In this document: one piece after another, positions 35,381 to 46,211 of the stretch
How positions within the stretch are numbered: the stretch's first letter is position 1
Layout: every line of letters begins with the position of its first letter
Assembly (NCBI GenBank): GCA_016932015.1
Contig: JAFGDQ010000070.1
Span: 1-64,000, forward strand
Length of the DNA stretch: 64,000 bases
DNA from: Spirochaetota bacterium
Lineage (GTDB): Bacteria > Spirochaetota > UBA4802 > JAFGDQ01
Direction: 5' to 3'
Made by a program: the position numbers and the translations under genes
The notes under the pieces: model-generated
Database searches by the model: none
The model's input: the letters and a program-made list of their open reading frames with translations, nothing else
What the model was told of the DNA's origin: nothing

Positions 35381-36511
35381 ATGAAAACAGAGCAGATTAA
35401 AATAGAAAAATCAGCATACGGCGGAGACGGATTAGGCTTTATTGACGGCAAAGCCTGTTTTGTGCAGTATGCAGTACCTGATGACTTTGTTGAAATTGAA
35501 ATCCACAAGGAAAAAAAGGATTTTTCATTCGGCAGGATAATTAATATTATTAAACAGTCGGAACTCAGAGTAAAACCCGAATGCCCTAATTTCGGAAAAT
35601 GCGGCGGATGTGATTATCTGAATATATCCTATGATAACGAACTTAAAATAAAAAAAGGGATACTGAAAGAATCACTTACAAGAACAGGCCGCATTCCCTC
35701 TGAAAAAATACCTGAATTATCGGTTATTAAAAGCAGCCGTTATCATTACAGAAGCCATGCATCAGTAAAATCCTTAAACAGTGAATCCGGTTTTTACGCG
35801 AAAGAATCGAACCACCTTGTCACTTTTCCCGAAAAAGGATGCATGCTGCTGGCAGAACCTCTAATAAATAAACTTTCCTCTCTTCAGAATATGCCGGAAG
35901 AATTTAAAATTTCTCTTTCCGGGGACTCTCAGTGCCTTATTTCATTTGAAAAAGAAAAAACAGTCAGGGAAAACGAATACGGACTTTTATTCGACAGAAA
36001 TATCATGCTTTTTTTTCAGGCAAATAAATTCCTGCGAGAAAGCATGCTGAGAAGAGTAAGCGAATATGCGGAACTCAGTAAAGATTCAAATTTTATTGAT
36101 ATCGGATGCGGAGTCGGCTTTTTTTCCCTGTTTCTTGCTGATAAAGCAAATACGGGGCATGGTGTGGATATAAGCAGGGAAAGCATTAAATGGGCAAGGC
36201 ATAATGCAGAACTTAATAAAATTACAAATATAACATTCGAAGCAAAACCCGCATCTGAGATACATCCATACAGATCTGAATACGATGTTGTAATCGCAGA
36301 TCCTCCAAGAGCAGGTCTGTCTGTAAAAGCGAGAAAAACAATCAACGCAATTTCAGCACAACGCATAGTGTACATTTCCTGCAATCCTTCAACCTTCTCA
36401 AGAGATGCATCCGATTTCATATCTTCCGGCTACAGCCTGAACAAACTCACTCTTATTGACATGTTTCCCGGAACTTACCATATAGAACTCATTGGATTAT
36501 TTACTTTATAA
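35381..36511 (+). CDS. rlmD: 23S rRNA (uracil-5-)-methyltransferase, RlmD/RumA type
   Basis: Makes 5-methyluridine in 23S rRNA (or tRNA, in RlmD-like TrmA replacements). Order: TRAM domain (~1-60, 'IEKSAYGGDGLGFIDGKACFV'), iron-sulfur ligands C-x5-C-x2-C in ECPNFGKCGGCDY plus a later Cys, SAM fold with 'FIDIGCGVGFFSLFLA' (~240) and 'VVIADPPRAGLS' (~305), and the catalytic Cys in 'VYISCNPSTFSRD' (~328). 376 residues, slightly short. Monocistronic with its own terminator. The exact position modified cannot be read from sequence. Confidence 0.85.
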   Translation: MKTEQIKIEKSAYGGDGLGFIDGKACFVQYAVPDDFVEIEIHKEKKDFSFGRIINIIKQSELRVKPECPNFGKCGGCDYLNISYDNELKIKKGILKESLTRTGRIPSEKIPELSVIKSSRYHYRSHASVKSLNSESGFYAKESNHLVTFPEKGCMLLAEPLINKLSSLQNMPEEFKISLSGDSQCLISFEKEKTVRENEYGLLFDRNIMLFFQANKFLRESMLRRVSEYAELSKDSNFIDIGCGVGFFSLFLADKANTGHGVDISRESIKWARHNAELNKITNITFEAKPASEIHPYRSEYDVVIADPPRAGLSVKARKTINAISAQRIVYISCNPSTFSRDASDFISSGYSLNKLTLIDMFPGTYHIELIGLFTL

Positions 36512-36544
36512 ATTTCAATACTTTTCATAAAAATCACAAGAATA

Positions 36545-36582
36545 AGCAGGTTCTGTCAATGGCAAACCTGCTCATTTTTATT
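36545..36582 (+). terminator. intrinsic terminator after the rlmD-like gene
   Basis: AGCAGGTT 36545-36552 pairs with AACCTGCT 36565-36572 around a 12-base loop, then a T-rich tract (catttttatt). Lies 34 bp after the stop. Confidence 0.75.
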
Positions 36583-36782
36583 AATACCTTTCTTTAGTTA
36601 ATAACTTGCCTGAATGTTTTCCCCAAAATTCCGCATCTTATATATGTTCTATCCTTTTAAAAATTCTTTATTGCAGCATCTCAAATTACACTTTATCTGC
36701 AATATAAAAATGCCGATATATTAACATAAGTTAATCTATCAGTAACAGTAAAAAACAAAATAATTATTCTTCCGGGGTAATC

Positions 36783-37460
36783 ATGTTTCAGAATAAAAAA
36801 TCAGTATCTGTCATTATATTACTTTTAACTGTATATATCTTCTCAATACCGGCAAACGGATATGAACGCACAGGCAAAACAGAAAGAGATATAAATAAAT
36901 TTCGCGCACAAACCACGGTTAATAAACTGACAAAGGAAAATTTAAAAAAAATCAACCTTATAGAAATCATTTCAAAAAATTTCGGCTACAATTCATACCA
37001 TAAATTAAAAAAAGATTACTGGAGAGCAAGAATTCTTGTATCACAGAAAAAGATACTGGAAGCAAAGGACCTTCTTGAATTAAACCTTGTTGAAATAAAT
37101 GAAACCATGAGGATAATATCAAAGGATTATGAAAATGCAACGCAGGCAATGATTGATGAATGTATTGACAAAATAAATGAGCTTAAATTCACGTCGGAAA
37201 TGAATCCGAATGTTGAAAATAACCGAAAACTGGCTGAAAACCTTAAAAGAATTAAGCTTGCAAATCAGCAGTTTGACAATGCATATTCTTCCTATATTAA
37301 CCTTGATTATGTTCCATGCATCACCCTTTACAGAAACGCCAAAAGGCATGCAATAAACATTCTGCAGGACCTGGCAGAGCCTCAGGACAGAAACAGGATA
37401 ACCGATAAATTTAAAATACACATTGTTGACAACAGGAATGAAGTTTTTAATGAAAGTTAA
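36783..37460 (+). CDS. exported helical protein, unknown function
   Basis: 225 residues with a signal peptide (VSVIILLLTVYIFSIPANG, cleavage near residue 26). The mature part is nearly all helical and rich in Asn, Lys and Ile, with TPR-like pairs around 85-110 ('YWRARILVSQKKILEAKDLLELN') and 165-200. Probably a periplasmic helical-repeat protein. It has 16 bp before the converging pcm gene and its own upstream region. Not recognised. Confidence 0.55.
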   Translation: MFQNKKSVSVIILLLTVYIFSIPANGYERTGKTERDINKFRAQTTVNKLTKENLKKINLIEIISKNFGYNSYHKLKKDYWRARILVSQKKILEAKDLLELNLVEINETMRIISKDYENATQAMIDECIDKINELKFTSEMNPNVENNRKLAENLKRIKLANQQFDNAYSSYINLDYVPCITLYRNAKRHAINILQDLAEPQDRNRITDKFKIHIVDNRNEVFNES

Positions 37461-37475
37461 TAAAAAATACAGGCA

Positions 37476-38186
37476 TTAGTCCTTGCCGTGAATCATGGGG
37501 ACAAATCTTACATAAGTAACAGTTTCTTTTGTAAAATTACCGTTAACCCTTTCTATTTTTATCAGCTCCTGGTTATAATCACCTACAGGAGCAACAATTA
37601 TTCCTCCCTCTCCCAGCTGGGCAAGTAATGCATCCGGAATTTCCGGAGGACTGGCAGTTAAAATAATGACATCAAAAGGAGCCTTGTCCGCCCAGCCCTT
37701 ATATCCGTCTCCTATTTTCACTGTAACATTGTTATAACCAAGCTCCTTTAATTTTTCTGCGGCGCTTTTACCCAGTGCCTGAATAATTTCAATTGTAAAA
37801 ACCTCTTTTGAAAGAAGCGAGAGAACTGCTGCCTGATAACCTGAGCCTGTCCCGATTTCAAGTACCCTCTCTGTCCCGTTCAATTCACATAATTCTGTCA
37901 TCAAAGCGACAATATAAGGCTGGGAAATAGTCTGATCATGACCGATTGGTAAAGGATGATCTTCATAGGCTTCATCAAGATATTGTTTCGGGACAAATTT
38001 ATGCCTTTCCACTTTCCTTATTGCATTAATTACACGGGAATTTCTGACTCCTCTTGATTCGATCTGTCCCCTGATCATTTTTTCTCTCAAGCTTTCCAAA
38101 TCTTTTTCCCTGTTTATCCCGCATAAAGAAGAGAAACATATTAACAGTAAACTAAGCGGAAAAATAAATTTCTTACTTCTTTTCAT
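37476..38186 (-). CDS. pcm: protein-L-isoaspartate O-methyltransferase with export signal
   Basis: Repairs isoaspartate in aged proteins using SAM. 236 residues: the Pcm core is unmistakable ('QIESRGVRNSRVINAIRKVERHKFVP', 'PIGHDQTISQPYIVALM', SAM motif VLEIGTGSGYQAAVLS, 'PFDVIILTASPPEIPDALL'). It also has an N-terminal signal (KKFIFPLSLLLICFSSLCG) with a possible lipobox Cys, so it is predicted to leave the cytoplasm. SAM is cytosolic, so an exported Pcm is puzzling unless it stays anchored facing inward. Confidence 0.87.
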   Translation of the reverse strand: MKRSKKFIFPLSLLLICFSSLCGINREKDLESLREKMIRGQIESRGVRNSRVINAIRKVERHKFVPKQYLDEAYEDHPLPIGHDQTISQPYIVALMTELCELNGTERVLEIGTGSGYQAAVLSLLSKEVFTIEIIQALGKSAAEKLKELGYNNVTVKIGDGYKGWADKAPFDVIILTASPPEIPDALLAQLGEGGIIVAPVGDYNQELIKIERVNGNFTKETVTYVRFVPMIHGKD

Positions 38187-38461
38187 TTAATTTTATATAA
38201 TAATCATATCTTATACTTGTATATACATAGCCAATAATTTCCTTGCAATATTTAATGTCTGTATATTGAATGTAATGTGTAACATATTCTGAAAAATATC
38301 AAGTTAAATTCTATTTAAACTGATACAAATTCCATATAATATCTCTAAGCATTATTCTCAGTCTTTAAAATGGAATAATAACTGAAGATTATCTTGTTTT
38401 TATCATTTTCGACGGGTATAATATACAAATAAACAATGCTATCAAAAGCAGGACAATCCAA

Positions 38462-40204
38462 ATGCCAATAACAATTAAAGGTACAAGTGCATCGCCTGGA
38501 ATTAAGATTGGGAAAGCTCATATTTACATGGGATCCAACATTGTTATTCCAAAATATAAAATAAATAAAAAAGACATAGATAATGAGCTCAAACGTTTTG
38601 AAGCAGCTCTGGAAAAGACAAAAAAAGAGATAAATGCCATACAATCCCAGATTTCGGATAATCTTTCGAAAGATATGGCAAATATATTCTCCAGCCATCT
38701 TATGGTTCTGGAAGATCCTATGATCGCTGATCAGGCAAGAGAGAAGGTAAAAGATGAGCTTAGAAATATTGAATGGGTATTGAATGACATTTCAGTTGAA
38801 CTTATAAATAGTTTTAGCGCAATAGAAGATGAATATTTAAAAGAAAAAATCATAGATCTGTCGGATATTCATAAACGTCTGATAAATAATCTGCTGATGA
38901 ACGATTCTTCAGACATTTCCCGTCTTGACAAAGAAGCTATTATTTTTGCACCGGATCTTACGCCGTCCGATACAGCAATCATGAACAAAAAGTATGTTCT
39001 TGCATTTGTTACAGATAAAGGCGGAAGGACATCCCATACGGCAATAATGGCCCGTGCGCTGGAAATTCCCGCTGTTGTAGGTACTTTTACAGGAACGTCA
39101 AAAGTCAGAAACGGCGACACGGTAATCGTTGATGCCTCTCACGGCAAAGTTATAATTCAGCCGAGTGAAAAAGAAATTGAATACTATAAAAAAATTGAAT
39201 CCGAATACCTAAACGTTGAAAAATTATTATCTGAACTGACTCATCTGCCTTCAAAGACCCTGGATGATTCAGAAATCGTAATTCTCGGCAATATTGAACT
39301 TCCTGAGGAGATGGAACTAATAAAAGGGCATGGTGCTCAGGGAATAGGGCTTTTCAGATCGGAATTTCTTTTTCTTGATAAAAAACTGCCTGACGAAGAA
39401 AGACAATTCGTGGAATATAAGAATGTAGTTGAATGTTTTAACCCGAAACCAGTAACAATCAGGACTCTTGACATTGGCGGCGATAAAATTTATGCCTATC
39501 GTACACAATATACGGAACGGAATCCGTTTTTAGGCTGCCGTGCAATCCGATTTTGTATGGAAAACCTGGACCTTTTCAGAACACAGATCAGAGCAATATT
39601 GAGGGTCAGTCATTATGGCAATGTAAAAATGATGTTTCCCATGATCACTACGAGTGAAGAAATAATAAAGGCACGCAGTATTGTTGATGAAATAAAAAAT
39701 GATCTGAGAAATGAAAAAATACCGTTCGATAACAATATACAAATTGGAATTATGATTGAAGTGCCTTCAGCGGCTTTAAACTCGGATCAATTATCAAAAT
39801 ATTGTGATTTCTTTTCTGTCGGTACAAATGACCTTGTGCAGTACCTGCTTGCTGTTGACAGAATAAGCGAATCAGTGGCCTATTTATATAATCCTCTAAA
39901 CATAACAGTGCTTAGAATACTGAAATTAATTGTTGAAAATGCAGTAAAAAACTCAACTCCTCTTTCTATATGCGGAGAAATCGCAGGTGAGCCTCTTTAT
40001 ACAATGCTGCTTATGGGATTAGGCTACAGAACTTTTTCAATGAGTTCCACCCTGATGCATCAAATCAAACGCATAATAAGATCAGTGTCAATAAAAGAAT
40101 GTGAAGAGCTGGCTGAAGATCTCTTTAAGCTCGAAACTACTGAAGCCATTGAGAAGAAGCTTCTTTCAACCATGAAAAAAAAATTTCCGAAAACCTTCGT
40201 CTGA
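38462..40204 (+). CDS. ptsI: phosphoenolpyruvate-protein phosphotransferase (EI)
   Basis: First enzyme of the PTS: takes phosphate from PEP onto His and passes it to HPr. 580 residues. 'GTSASPGIKIGKAHI' start, phospho-His192 in GGRTSHTAIMARALE, PEP site 'GIGLFRSEFLFLD' (~290), 'TLDIGGDK', 'FSVGTNDLVQYLLAVDR' (~455-471), and active Cys in 'LSICGEIAGE' (~505). SD agga 8 bases before the ATG. No ptsH or sugar-specific EII nearby, so it may serve a regulatory PTS. Next gene 25 bp downstream. Confidence 0.93.
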   Translation: MPITIKGTSASPGIKIGKAHIYMGSNIVIPKYKINKKDIDNELKRFEAALEKTKKEINAIQSQISDNLSKDMANIFSSHLMVLEDPMIADQAREKVKDELRNIEWVLNDISVELINSFSAIEDEYLKEKIIDLSDIHKRLINNLLMNDSSDISRLDKEAIIFAPDLTPSDTAIMNKKYVLAFVTDKGGRTSHTAIMARALEIPAVVGTFTGTSKVRNGDTVIVDASHGKVIIQPSEKEIEYYKKIESEYLNVEKLLSELTHLPSKTLDDSEIVILGNIELPEEMELIKGHGAQGIGLFRSEFLFLDKKLPDEERQFVEYKNVVECFNPKPVTIRTLDIGGDKIYAYRTQYTERNPFLGCRAIRFCMENLDLFRTQIRAILRVSHYGNVKMMFPMITTSEEIIKARSIVDEIKNDLRNEKIPFDNNIQIGIMIEVPSAALNSDQLSKYCDFFSVGTNDLVQYLLAVDRISESVAYLYNPLNITVLRILKLIVENAVKNSTPLSICGEIAGEPLYTMLLMGLGYRTFSMSSTLMHQIKRIIRSVSIKECEELAEDLFKLETTEAIEKKLLSTMKKKFPKTFV

Positions 40205-40229
40205 TTTTTCCGATTGTACTTTATTAAAT

Positions 40230-40973
40230 ATGAAACTTTACCAGGAACTTGCAGAATATTATTTTTCCATAGAAAAAGAAAACCGCAGAATTGATGATGA
40301 TATTAAATTTATAAGTTCACTTATTAGTGATAGTGATAAACCCGCGCTTCTTGACCTGGGATGCGGCACCGGAGAACATCTTGCAGGACTAAGTAAACTG
40401 GGAATAGATTGTACAGGAATTGACGCAAGTAAATCAATGATAAGAATAGCAAAACTGAGATTTCCGGGATCAGCCAGATTCATCAATGAAACCATAGAAT
40501 CTTTTTCCTATAATCAGGAATTTGATATTATTATTTCCCTGTTTGGGTCCATGGACTATTTACTGGATGACAAAAATATTAATGCCGCTTTACAAAATAC
40601 CGAAAAGGCATTGAAACCCGGCGGCATTGGAGTATTTGAACTATGGAATGCTTATCCAATATTGAAAATAAAAGAAAAGACCTTAAACAGAGTTTCCAGG
40701 ACAAACCATAAGGGAAAATTGATAGAAAGGCAGCGGGGTTTTAAATTGCTTGACCATACAGATAAAACGATTGTAGAAGTAAATTACCTGTATAAACTTC
40801 CCGGCAAAGAGATCCTAAAGGACAGGCATATAATGAGAGCCTTTACCAGAGAGGAAATTATCAATTACCTTGAAAAAAACGGATTTGACGTACTTGCCTG
40901 TTACTCCAATTCCGGAATGCAGCCTTATAAGAACACTTCCAATAAAATGATATTACATTTTAAGAAAAGATAG
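40230..40973 (+). CDS. class I SAM-dependent methyltransferase
   Basis: 247 residues. SAM motif 'ALLDLGCGTGEHLAGL' (~35-50), acidic ribose binder 'IDCTGIDASKSMI', 'FDIIISLFGSMDYL' (~95) and 'ALKPGGIGVFELW' (~125). A methyltransferase-25 type small-molecule enzyme. It starts 25 bp after ptsI and may share its transcript, with no evident functional link. Substrate unknown. Converges with lon. Confidence 0.83.
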   Translation: MKLYQELAEYYFSIEKENRRIDDDIKFISSLISDSDKPALLDLGCGTGEHLAGLSKLGIDCTGIDASKSMIRIAKLRFPGSARFINETIESFSYNQEFDIIISLFGSMDYLLDDKNINAALQNTEKALKPGGIGVFELWNAYPILKIKEKTLNRVSRTNHKGKLIERQRGFKLLDHTDKTIVEVNYLYKLPGKEILKDRHIMRAFTREEIINYLEKNGFDVLACYSNSGMQPYKNTSNKMILHFKKR

Positions 40974-40990
40974 CCAGCAGCCCATAGCTA

Positions 40991-43462
40991 CTAAATAGTA
41001 GCTTTAGGTTTATCGTGATCCCATTTTTCCGGCTTTTCCTTTTCCGCTTCAGTGCCTTCATTTTCTTCAACAAGAGTATTACCGAATTTACTGTTCAGAG
41101 TTTTTGTTTTTTCCGGATCTTTAAAAAACTGCTCAGGCTTTTCAATGGCGATAAACAGCACTTCCTCCATTGAATTAACCGGATGGAAGACTAATTCTTT
41201 TCTTACATGCTCCGGAATTTTCTCAATATCCTTCTGGTTATCCTTTGGAATAATTATGTGTTTCATGTGTGCCCTGTGAGCTGCAAGAACTTTTTCCTTA
41301 AGTCCTCCGATGGGCAGGACTTTTCCTCTAAGAGTTATTTCACCTGTCATCGCGACATCACGGCGTACAGGTATTCCGCTCAGAAGAGAGGCCAGCACCA
41401 CTGCCATTGTTATTCCTGCAGAAGGCCCGTCTTTGGGAATTGCTCCTTCAGGCACATGAAGATGTATATCGTTTTTTCTGGTAATATCTTCCTCAATATT
41501 AAAAAACTGCTGATTGGCTCTTACATATGTATATGCTGCCTGCCCCGATTCCTGCATGACTTCCCCGAGTTTACCGGTAAGTTTCAGGTCCCCCTTACCT
41601 TTAATCATAAGGGCTTCAATGGGCAGAACATCACCGCCCACCTCAGTCCAAGCAAGGCCATTTGCGAGTCCAACCTCGCTCTTTTCCTCTTTAATTCCGT
41701 ATTTAAATTTTATCGGCCCCAGATATTCATGCAGAACTTCCTCTGATATCTCTTTTGTGAAATCCTTACCTTCCCTGACTACCTCTCTTGCCGTCTTTCT
41801 GCATACTTTTGCGATCACCCTCTCCAGGCTTCTTACTCCGGCCTCTCTTGTATAATGCCTGATTGTAAAAAGCATCATATTTTCAGAAAAATTTATATTC
41901 TCAGGCTTCAGCCCGTTTTCCGTTATCTGTTTATTAAGCAGGAACTTCATTGCAATATTAAGTTTTTCAGGCTCAGTATAGCTTGAAATTTCAATAACTT
42001 CCATTCTGTCCTGAAGAGGAAGCGGAATATTATGCTGAACATTAGCAGTAGTAATAAACATCACATCTGAAAGGTCATAAGGAACTTCCATGTAATGATC
42101 TACAAAAGAATTATTCTGCTCAGGATCAAGTACTTCAAGAAGAGCTGATGAAGGATCACCTCTGAAATCCATTGACATCTTGTCAATTTCATCAAGAAGA
42201 AATACCGGATTCATTGTTCCGGCTTTCTTCATCATCTGTATTATACGGCCGGGAAGAGCTCCGACATAAGTTCTTCTGTGCCCCCTGATTTCCGCCTCAT
42301 CTCTGACTCCACCCAAAGACATTCTAACAAACTTACGTCCAAGTGATCTGGCTACTGATTTGCCAAGGGATGTTTTCCCAACACCGGGAGGGCCTACGAA
42401 ACAAAGTATGGGTCCTCTAAGTTTTTTGGATAAATGCCTGACTGCTATATATTCAATTATGCGTTCTTTTACATCATCAAGCCCGTAATGGTCCTCATTA
42501 AGTATTTCCATGGATTTTTCAATATCATGAGTATCGCGCGTTTTTTTTGACCATGGAATATCTCTCAGCCATTCAATGTAATTTCTTACAACAGCGGATT
42601 CCGCGGACATTGGAGGCATTTTTTCCAGGCGCTTAAACTCTTTTAAAGCTTTAGCCTTCGCTTCCTGGCTCATTTTGGTTTCTTCGATGGACTTCTTCAG
42701 TTCCTCTGCCTCATCTTCAACTTCATCAGCCCCCATTTCCTTTTTCATTATCTTCATCTGTTCATTGAGATAATATTCTTTCTGGGTCTTCTCAAGCTGC
42801 TTTTTGACTTTGCCCTGAATTTTCTTCTCAATGTACATTATCTCTATTTCGCCCTGAATATACTTGATCAGTTTTTCAAGCCTTTCTTTGGGATTGCCGA
42901 GTTCAAGCAAAGTCTGTTTATAATCCAGTGCAAGATAAACATAGGAGGCCACGACATCAGCCAGATGCGACGGGTCCTCAATACCTGAAACAGTTGTAAG
43001 TGCCTCATCAGGTACCTTTTTGTTCAGTTTAATATATTTTGAAAATGCTTCAAGAAGAGTCCTTTTCAATGCAGCAGTTTCTGCATCTGCTTCAATAAAT
43101 CTTTCAATGTTCTTTACAGACACTTCAAAAAAATCTTTATTATTCTCCTCGTATTCTGAAATATATACACGGTTAATGCCTTCAATTAATACTTTAATTG
43201 TACCGTCAGGCAGCTTTAACAATTGAAGTATTTCCGAAACAGTTCCGACTTCATAAATACCGTCTTGTTTAGGAACCTCAGCCTGGGCATCCGTCTGAGT
43301 AGCAAGGACAATATACCTGTCGCCTTTCATTGCATAATCAAGCGCATTTACAGATTTAGTTCTGCCTACGAATAACGGAATAACCATATGAGGGAAGACA
43401 ATAACATCTCTTAATGGTATTAGCGGAATTTTTTTATCATAATCTATATTTTTTCTGGTCAT
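40991..43462 (-). CDS. lon: Lon protease (ATP-dependent, LonA type)
   Basis: Degrades misfolded and regulatory proteins. 823 residues: N-domain (~10-205, '[20 protein letters not shown]'), AAA+ with Walker A GPPGVGKT (357-364) and Walker B '[10 protein letters not shown]', sensor region, and a C-terminal protease with catalytic Ser in '[11 protein letters not shown]' (~685) and a Lys about 43 residues later. The tail '[19 protein letters not shown]' is a charged extension. Third of the clpP-clpX-lon series, 234 bp after clpX, so perhaps with its own promoter. No CIRCE or HrcA-like repeat seen. Confidence 0.95.
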   Translation of the reverse strand: MTRKNIDYDKKIPLIPLRDVIVFPHMVIPLFVGRTKSVNALDYAMKGDRYIVLATQTDAQAEVPKQDGIYEVGTVSEILQLLKLPDGTIKVLIEGINRVYISEYEENNKDFFEVSVKNIERFIEADAETAALKRTLLEAFSKYIKLNKKVPDEALTTVSGIEDPSHLADVVASYVYLALDYKQTLLELGNPKERLEKLIKYIQGEIEIMYIEKKIQGKVKKQLEKTQKEYYLNEQMKIMKKEMGADEVEDEAEELKKSIEETKMSQEAKAKALKEFKRLEKMPPMSAESAVVRNYIEWLRDIPWSKKTRDTHDIEKSMEILNEDHYGLDDVKERIIEYIAVRHLSKKLRGPILCFVGPPGVGKTSLGKSVARSLGRKFVRMSLGGVRDEAEIRGHRRTYVGALPGRIIQMMKKAGTMNPVFLLDEIDKMSMDFRGDPSSALLEVLDPEQNNSFVDHYMEVPYDLSDVMFITTANVQHNIPLPLQDRMEVIEISSYTEPEKLNIAMKFLLNKQITENGLKPENINFSENMMLFTIRHYTREAGVRSLERVIAKVCRKTAREVVREGKDFTKEISEEVLHEYLGPIKFKYGIKEEKSEVGLANGLAWTEVGGDVLPIEALMIKGKGDLKLTGKLGEVMQESGQAAYTYVRANQQFFNIEEDITRKNDIHLHVPEGAIPKDGPSAGITMAVVLASLLSGIPVRRDVAMTGEITLRGKVLPIGGLKEKVLAAHRAHMKHIIIPKDNQKDIEKIPEHVRKELVFHPVNSMEEVLFIAIEKPEQFFKDPEKTKTLNSKFGNTLVEENEGTEAEKEKPEKWDHDKPKATI

Positions 43463-43696
43463 TTTTATTCTCTTACTTGAATATCTAATCTTTAATCCTG
43501 TAATTCGATACAGAAATATTCACCTTTAATTTCCGGTAACGGCCGATTAAATGAAATTTAAAACTTCCGGAAAACCCGGCTTTATAATATAAACCTGAAA
43601 TTTAACCGTTTAGGTTCAATATAAATGTAAATACTTCCTTTAATATTATAACAACATATTACAGGAACTTCAATATTTTTTCAGTCAATGGCCTGT

Positions 43697-44956
43697 TTAA
43701 GCGGACTTTTCCTCTTTATTGTAAATAATTTTAGCTTTCTGTTTGCCCTGCACCATTTCCCGTGTTATTATAACCTTGGTGATTCCGTCCTCTGAAGGTA
43801 TACTGTACATTATATCAAGCATGACCTTTTCCAGTACTGCCCTGAGCCCTCTGGCTCCGGATTCCTTCTCATATGCAATCATTGCTATCTCATCAACCGC
43901 TTCCTTCTGGAATTCGAGCTCAACATCTTCAAAGGAAAATATCTTTTTGTACTGCTTAATTATAGCGTTCTTAGGCTGTATCAAAATTTCCTTTAAAGCT
44001 TCTTTATCAAGTTCATCCAGAACACCCTGTATCGGGAGCCTTCCCGCAAATTCAGGAATAAGACCGTATTTTATCAAATCTTCAGTATGGATCCCAAGCA
44101 GAATATTTTCTGATTTAATTTCCCTGGCTGACTTGATATCAGCTCCGAATCCCAGCATTTTATTCCCGACTCTTTCCTGAACGATCTTTTCAAGACCTAC
44201 AAAAGCGCCGCCGCAAATAAAAAGAATGTTCTTTGTATTAATAGTGATAAATTCCTGGTGCGGATGCTTTCTTCCGCCCTGAGGAGGAACGTTTGCAACA
44301 GTACCTTCAATAATTTTTAACAGGGCCTGCTGCACTCCTTCACCGGAAACATCTCTTGTTATTGAAGGGTTCTCGGATTTTCTGGAAATCTTATCAATTT
44401 CATCAATGTAAACAATACCGACTTCTGCTTTTTTTATATCTCCATCAGCATTCTGTATAAGTCTCAACAGAATATTTTCAACATCCTCTCCAACATATCC
44501 CGCTTCAGTAAGAGAAGTAGCGTCTGCTATTGCGAACGGGACTTTAAGAATTTTCGCGAGAGTCTGGGCAAGCAGGGTTTTCCCTGATCCTGTCGGCCCG
44601 ACAAGAAGAATATTGCTTTTTTCCAGTTCAACCTCATCCTTTTTAAGATTGTAGTTGCTTGCGATTCGTTTATAATGATTATATACTGCTACAGCGAGGA
44701 CTCTTTTGGCATATTCCTGACCTATTACATATTCATTTAAAATGTCATTTATTTCTTTCGGTTTGGGAAGTTCGCTGAAATTTTTGTCGAAGCTGTTCAA
44801 TTCCCCCTCTTCCAAAACAATTTCATTGCACAGTTCTATACACTCATCGCAGATATAAACTCCCGGCCCGGCAACAAGCTTTTTAACTATATTCTGGTTC
44901 TTGCCGCAAAATGAGCAGGATAATTTACTGACTGTAGTCTTCTTTTTAGATGCCAT
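43697..44956 (-). CDS. clpX: ClpX ATPase subunit
   Basis: Unfolds tagged substrates and feeds ClpP. 419 residues. N-terminal zinc finger Cys14, Cys17, Cys36, Cys39; AAA+ Walker A '[15 protein letters not shown]' (~116-130), Walker B '[12 protein letters not shown]' (~182), pore loop 'GYVGEDVE', and the ClpP-docking IGF loop replaced by 'LGFGADIKS' (~268; LGF is a known variant). 26 bp after clpP, so one operon. Confidence 0.96.
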   Translation of the reverse strand: MASKKKTTVSKLSCSFCGKNQNIVKKLVAGPGVYICDECIELCNEIVLEEGELNSFDKNFSELPKPKEINDILNEYVIGQEYAKRVLAVAVYNHYKRIASNYNLKKDEVELEKSNILLVGPTGSGKTLLAQTLAKILKVPFAIADATSLTEAGYVGEDVENILLRLIQNADGDIKKAEVGIVYIDEIDKISRKSENPSITRDVSGEGVQQALLKIIEGTVANVPPQGGRKHPHQEFITINTKNILFICGGAFVGLEKIVQERVGNKMLGFGADIKSAREIKSENILLGIHTEDLIKYGLIPEFAGRLPIQGVLDELDKEALKEILIQPKNAIIKQYKKIFSFEDVELEFQKEAVDEIAMIAYEKESGARGLRAVLEKVMLDIMYSIPSEDGITKVIITREMVQGKQKAKIIYNKEEKSA

Positions 44957-44982
44957 GATTTCCTCTTACTGATTATAATTCG

Positions 44983-45576
44983 TTATTTCTTTTCTTTTGT
45001 CCTATCAATTACTTTATCAATGATATTGTAACCGACAGCATCTTCGGGCGACATAAAATAATCTCTATCCATGTCTTTTTCAATTTTATCGATTGTCTGA
45101 CCTGTATGAAAAGCATAGATTTCATTAAGTCTTTGTTTGACTTTTATTATCTCTCTTGCATGAATTTCAATGTCTGATGCCTGTCCCTGAAAACCGCCCA
45201 TAGGCTGATGTATCATAATTCTTGAATTAGGAAGTGCCGATCTTTTCCCTTTAGCTCCTGCTGACAGCAGCAATGAGGCTGCTGAAGCTGCCTGTCCTAT
45301 ACAAATTGTAGCAACATCCGGCTTTATATACTGCATTGTATCATAAATAGCAAGGCCTGATGTAACCACTCCGCCGGGACTGTTAATGTAAAGAAAAATA
45401 TCTTTATCCGGATCTTCTGCTTCCAGAAACAGCATTTGTGCTATAATAAGGCTGGAAACATGATCTTCAATAGCTTCACTCAGGATAATAATTCGATCCT
45501 TTAATAATCTTGAAAAAATGTCGTAGGATCTTTCACCTCTTGCTGTCTGTTCAACAACGATAGGAACTAAACTCAT
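44983..45576 (-). CDS. clpP: ClpP protease subunit
   Basis: Serine peptidase tetradecamer partnered with ClpX. 197 residues. The triad is at canonical numbers: Ser98 in [11 protein letters not shown], His123 in '[10 protein letters not shown]', Asp172 in 'DMDRDYF'. The N-terminal propeptide region '[23 protein letters not shown]' is standard. SD gagagg upstream. First gene of clpP-clpX-lon. tig, normally next to clpP, is 3.3 kb further upstream. Confidence 0.97.
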   Translation of the reverse strand: MSLVPIVVEQTARGERSYDIFSRLLKDRIIILSEAIEDHVSSLIIAQMLFLEAEDPDKDIFLYINSPGGVVTSGLAIYDTMQYIKPDVATICIGQAASAASLLLSAGAKGKRSALPNSRIMIHQPMGGFQGQASDIEIHAREIIKVKQRLNEIYAFHTGQTIDKIEKDMDRDYFMSPEDAVGYNIIDKVIDRTKEKK

Positions 45577-46128
45577 TTATACAACCTCTCTTTTATATAT
45601 AATATTATTTTCGGGAATTACTAATATTTTCATTATAACATTGTGAATGCGGGGAATTTTTATTTTTTTAATAAATAAACGCTTTAAAAAAAGACCGTAT
45701 ATTTACTTTAAAATATAAAATACGCACGCAATTATAATTACATTATGTCATTTAATCAGAATCTTTATGAATATATAGAAAATCTTGTCAAATAAGTAAA
45801 TAACACAGATTCTATTTGTTCATTTTAATCAATTGCAGGCAAATACTAATTGTCAAACAAAAAATGCAAGCATGCAAAATGAATCAAGCTCTTTTTACAA
45901 ATATTTCCAATCTCTTCCTTATATACACCAAAAAAATGCATTTTTTAACACAATTATATCTAATATAACAAATAAAGCTAAAAAGCTCAACAAAAAATGC
46001 TTCTTTCTAATACTTCTCTAAAGTTATATCTTGAGTATTTACAGGTTCTTTATCAATTTGATCAATTATTATCAGGCTGGAATATTACTGCAAAAAAACA
46101 GTTACCGGGCAGAATGAAGAAAAATTCC
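45577..46128. other. 550-bp AT-rich region upstream of clpP
   Basis: Must contain the clpP promoter. Very AT-rich, with small spurious frames and no SD-supported ORF. Bounded on the right by a strong hairpin. No heat-shock operator recognised. Confidence 0.45.
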
Positions 46129-46175
46129 ATCCATAACGCGTTTCTGCCGCAATCCGGCAGAAACGCGTTATGGAT
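46129..46175 (-). terminator. perfect 21-bp hairpin, likely terminator
   Basis: Arms 46129-46149 and 46155-46175 are perfectly complementary with a 5-base loop (caatc). The stem is GC-rich against AT-rich surroundings. On the minus strand it follows the ABC binding-protein gene by 37 bp and is followed by a T-rich run; T-rich DNA also follows on the plus strand, so it may work both ways. Confidence 0.8.
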
Positions 46176-46211
46176 TATTTTTATTACTTTGTTGTATAAA
46201 ACGTATACCTG

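Noticed and set aside
45833-46021. 62-codon plus-strand ORF upstream of clpP
   Set aside because: AT-rich, Asn/Lys/Phe-heavy translation with no SD; a chance frame in the intergenic DNA.
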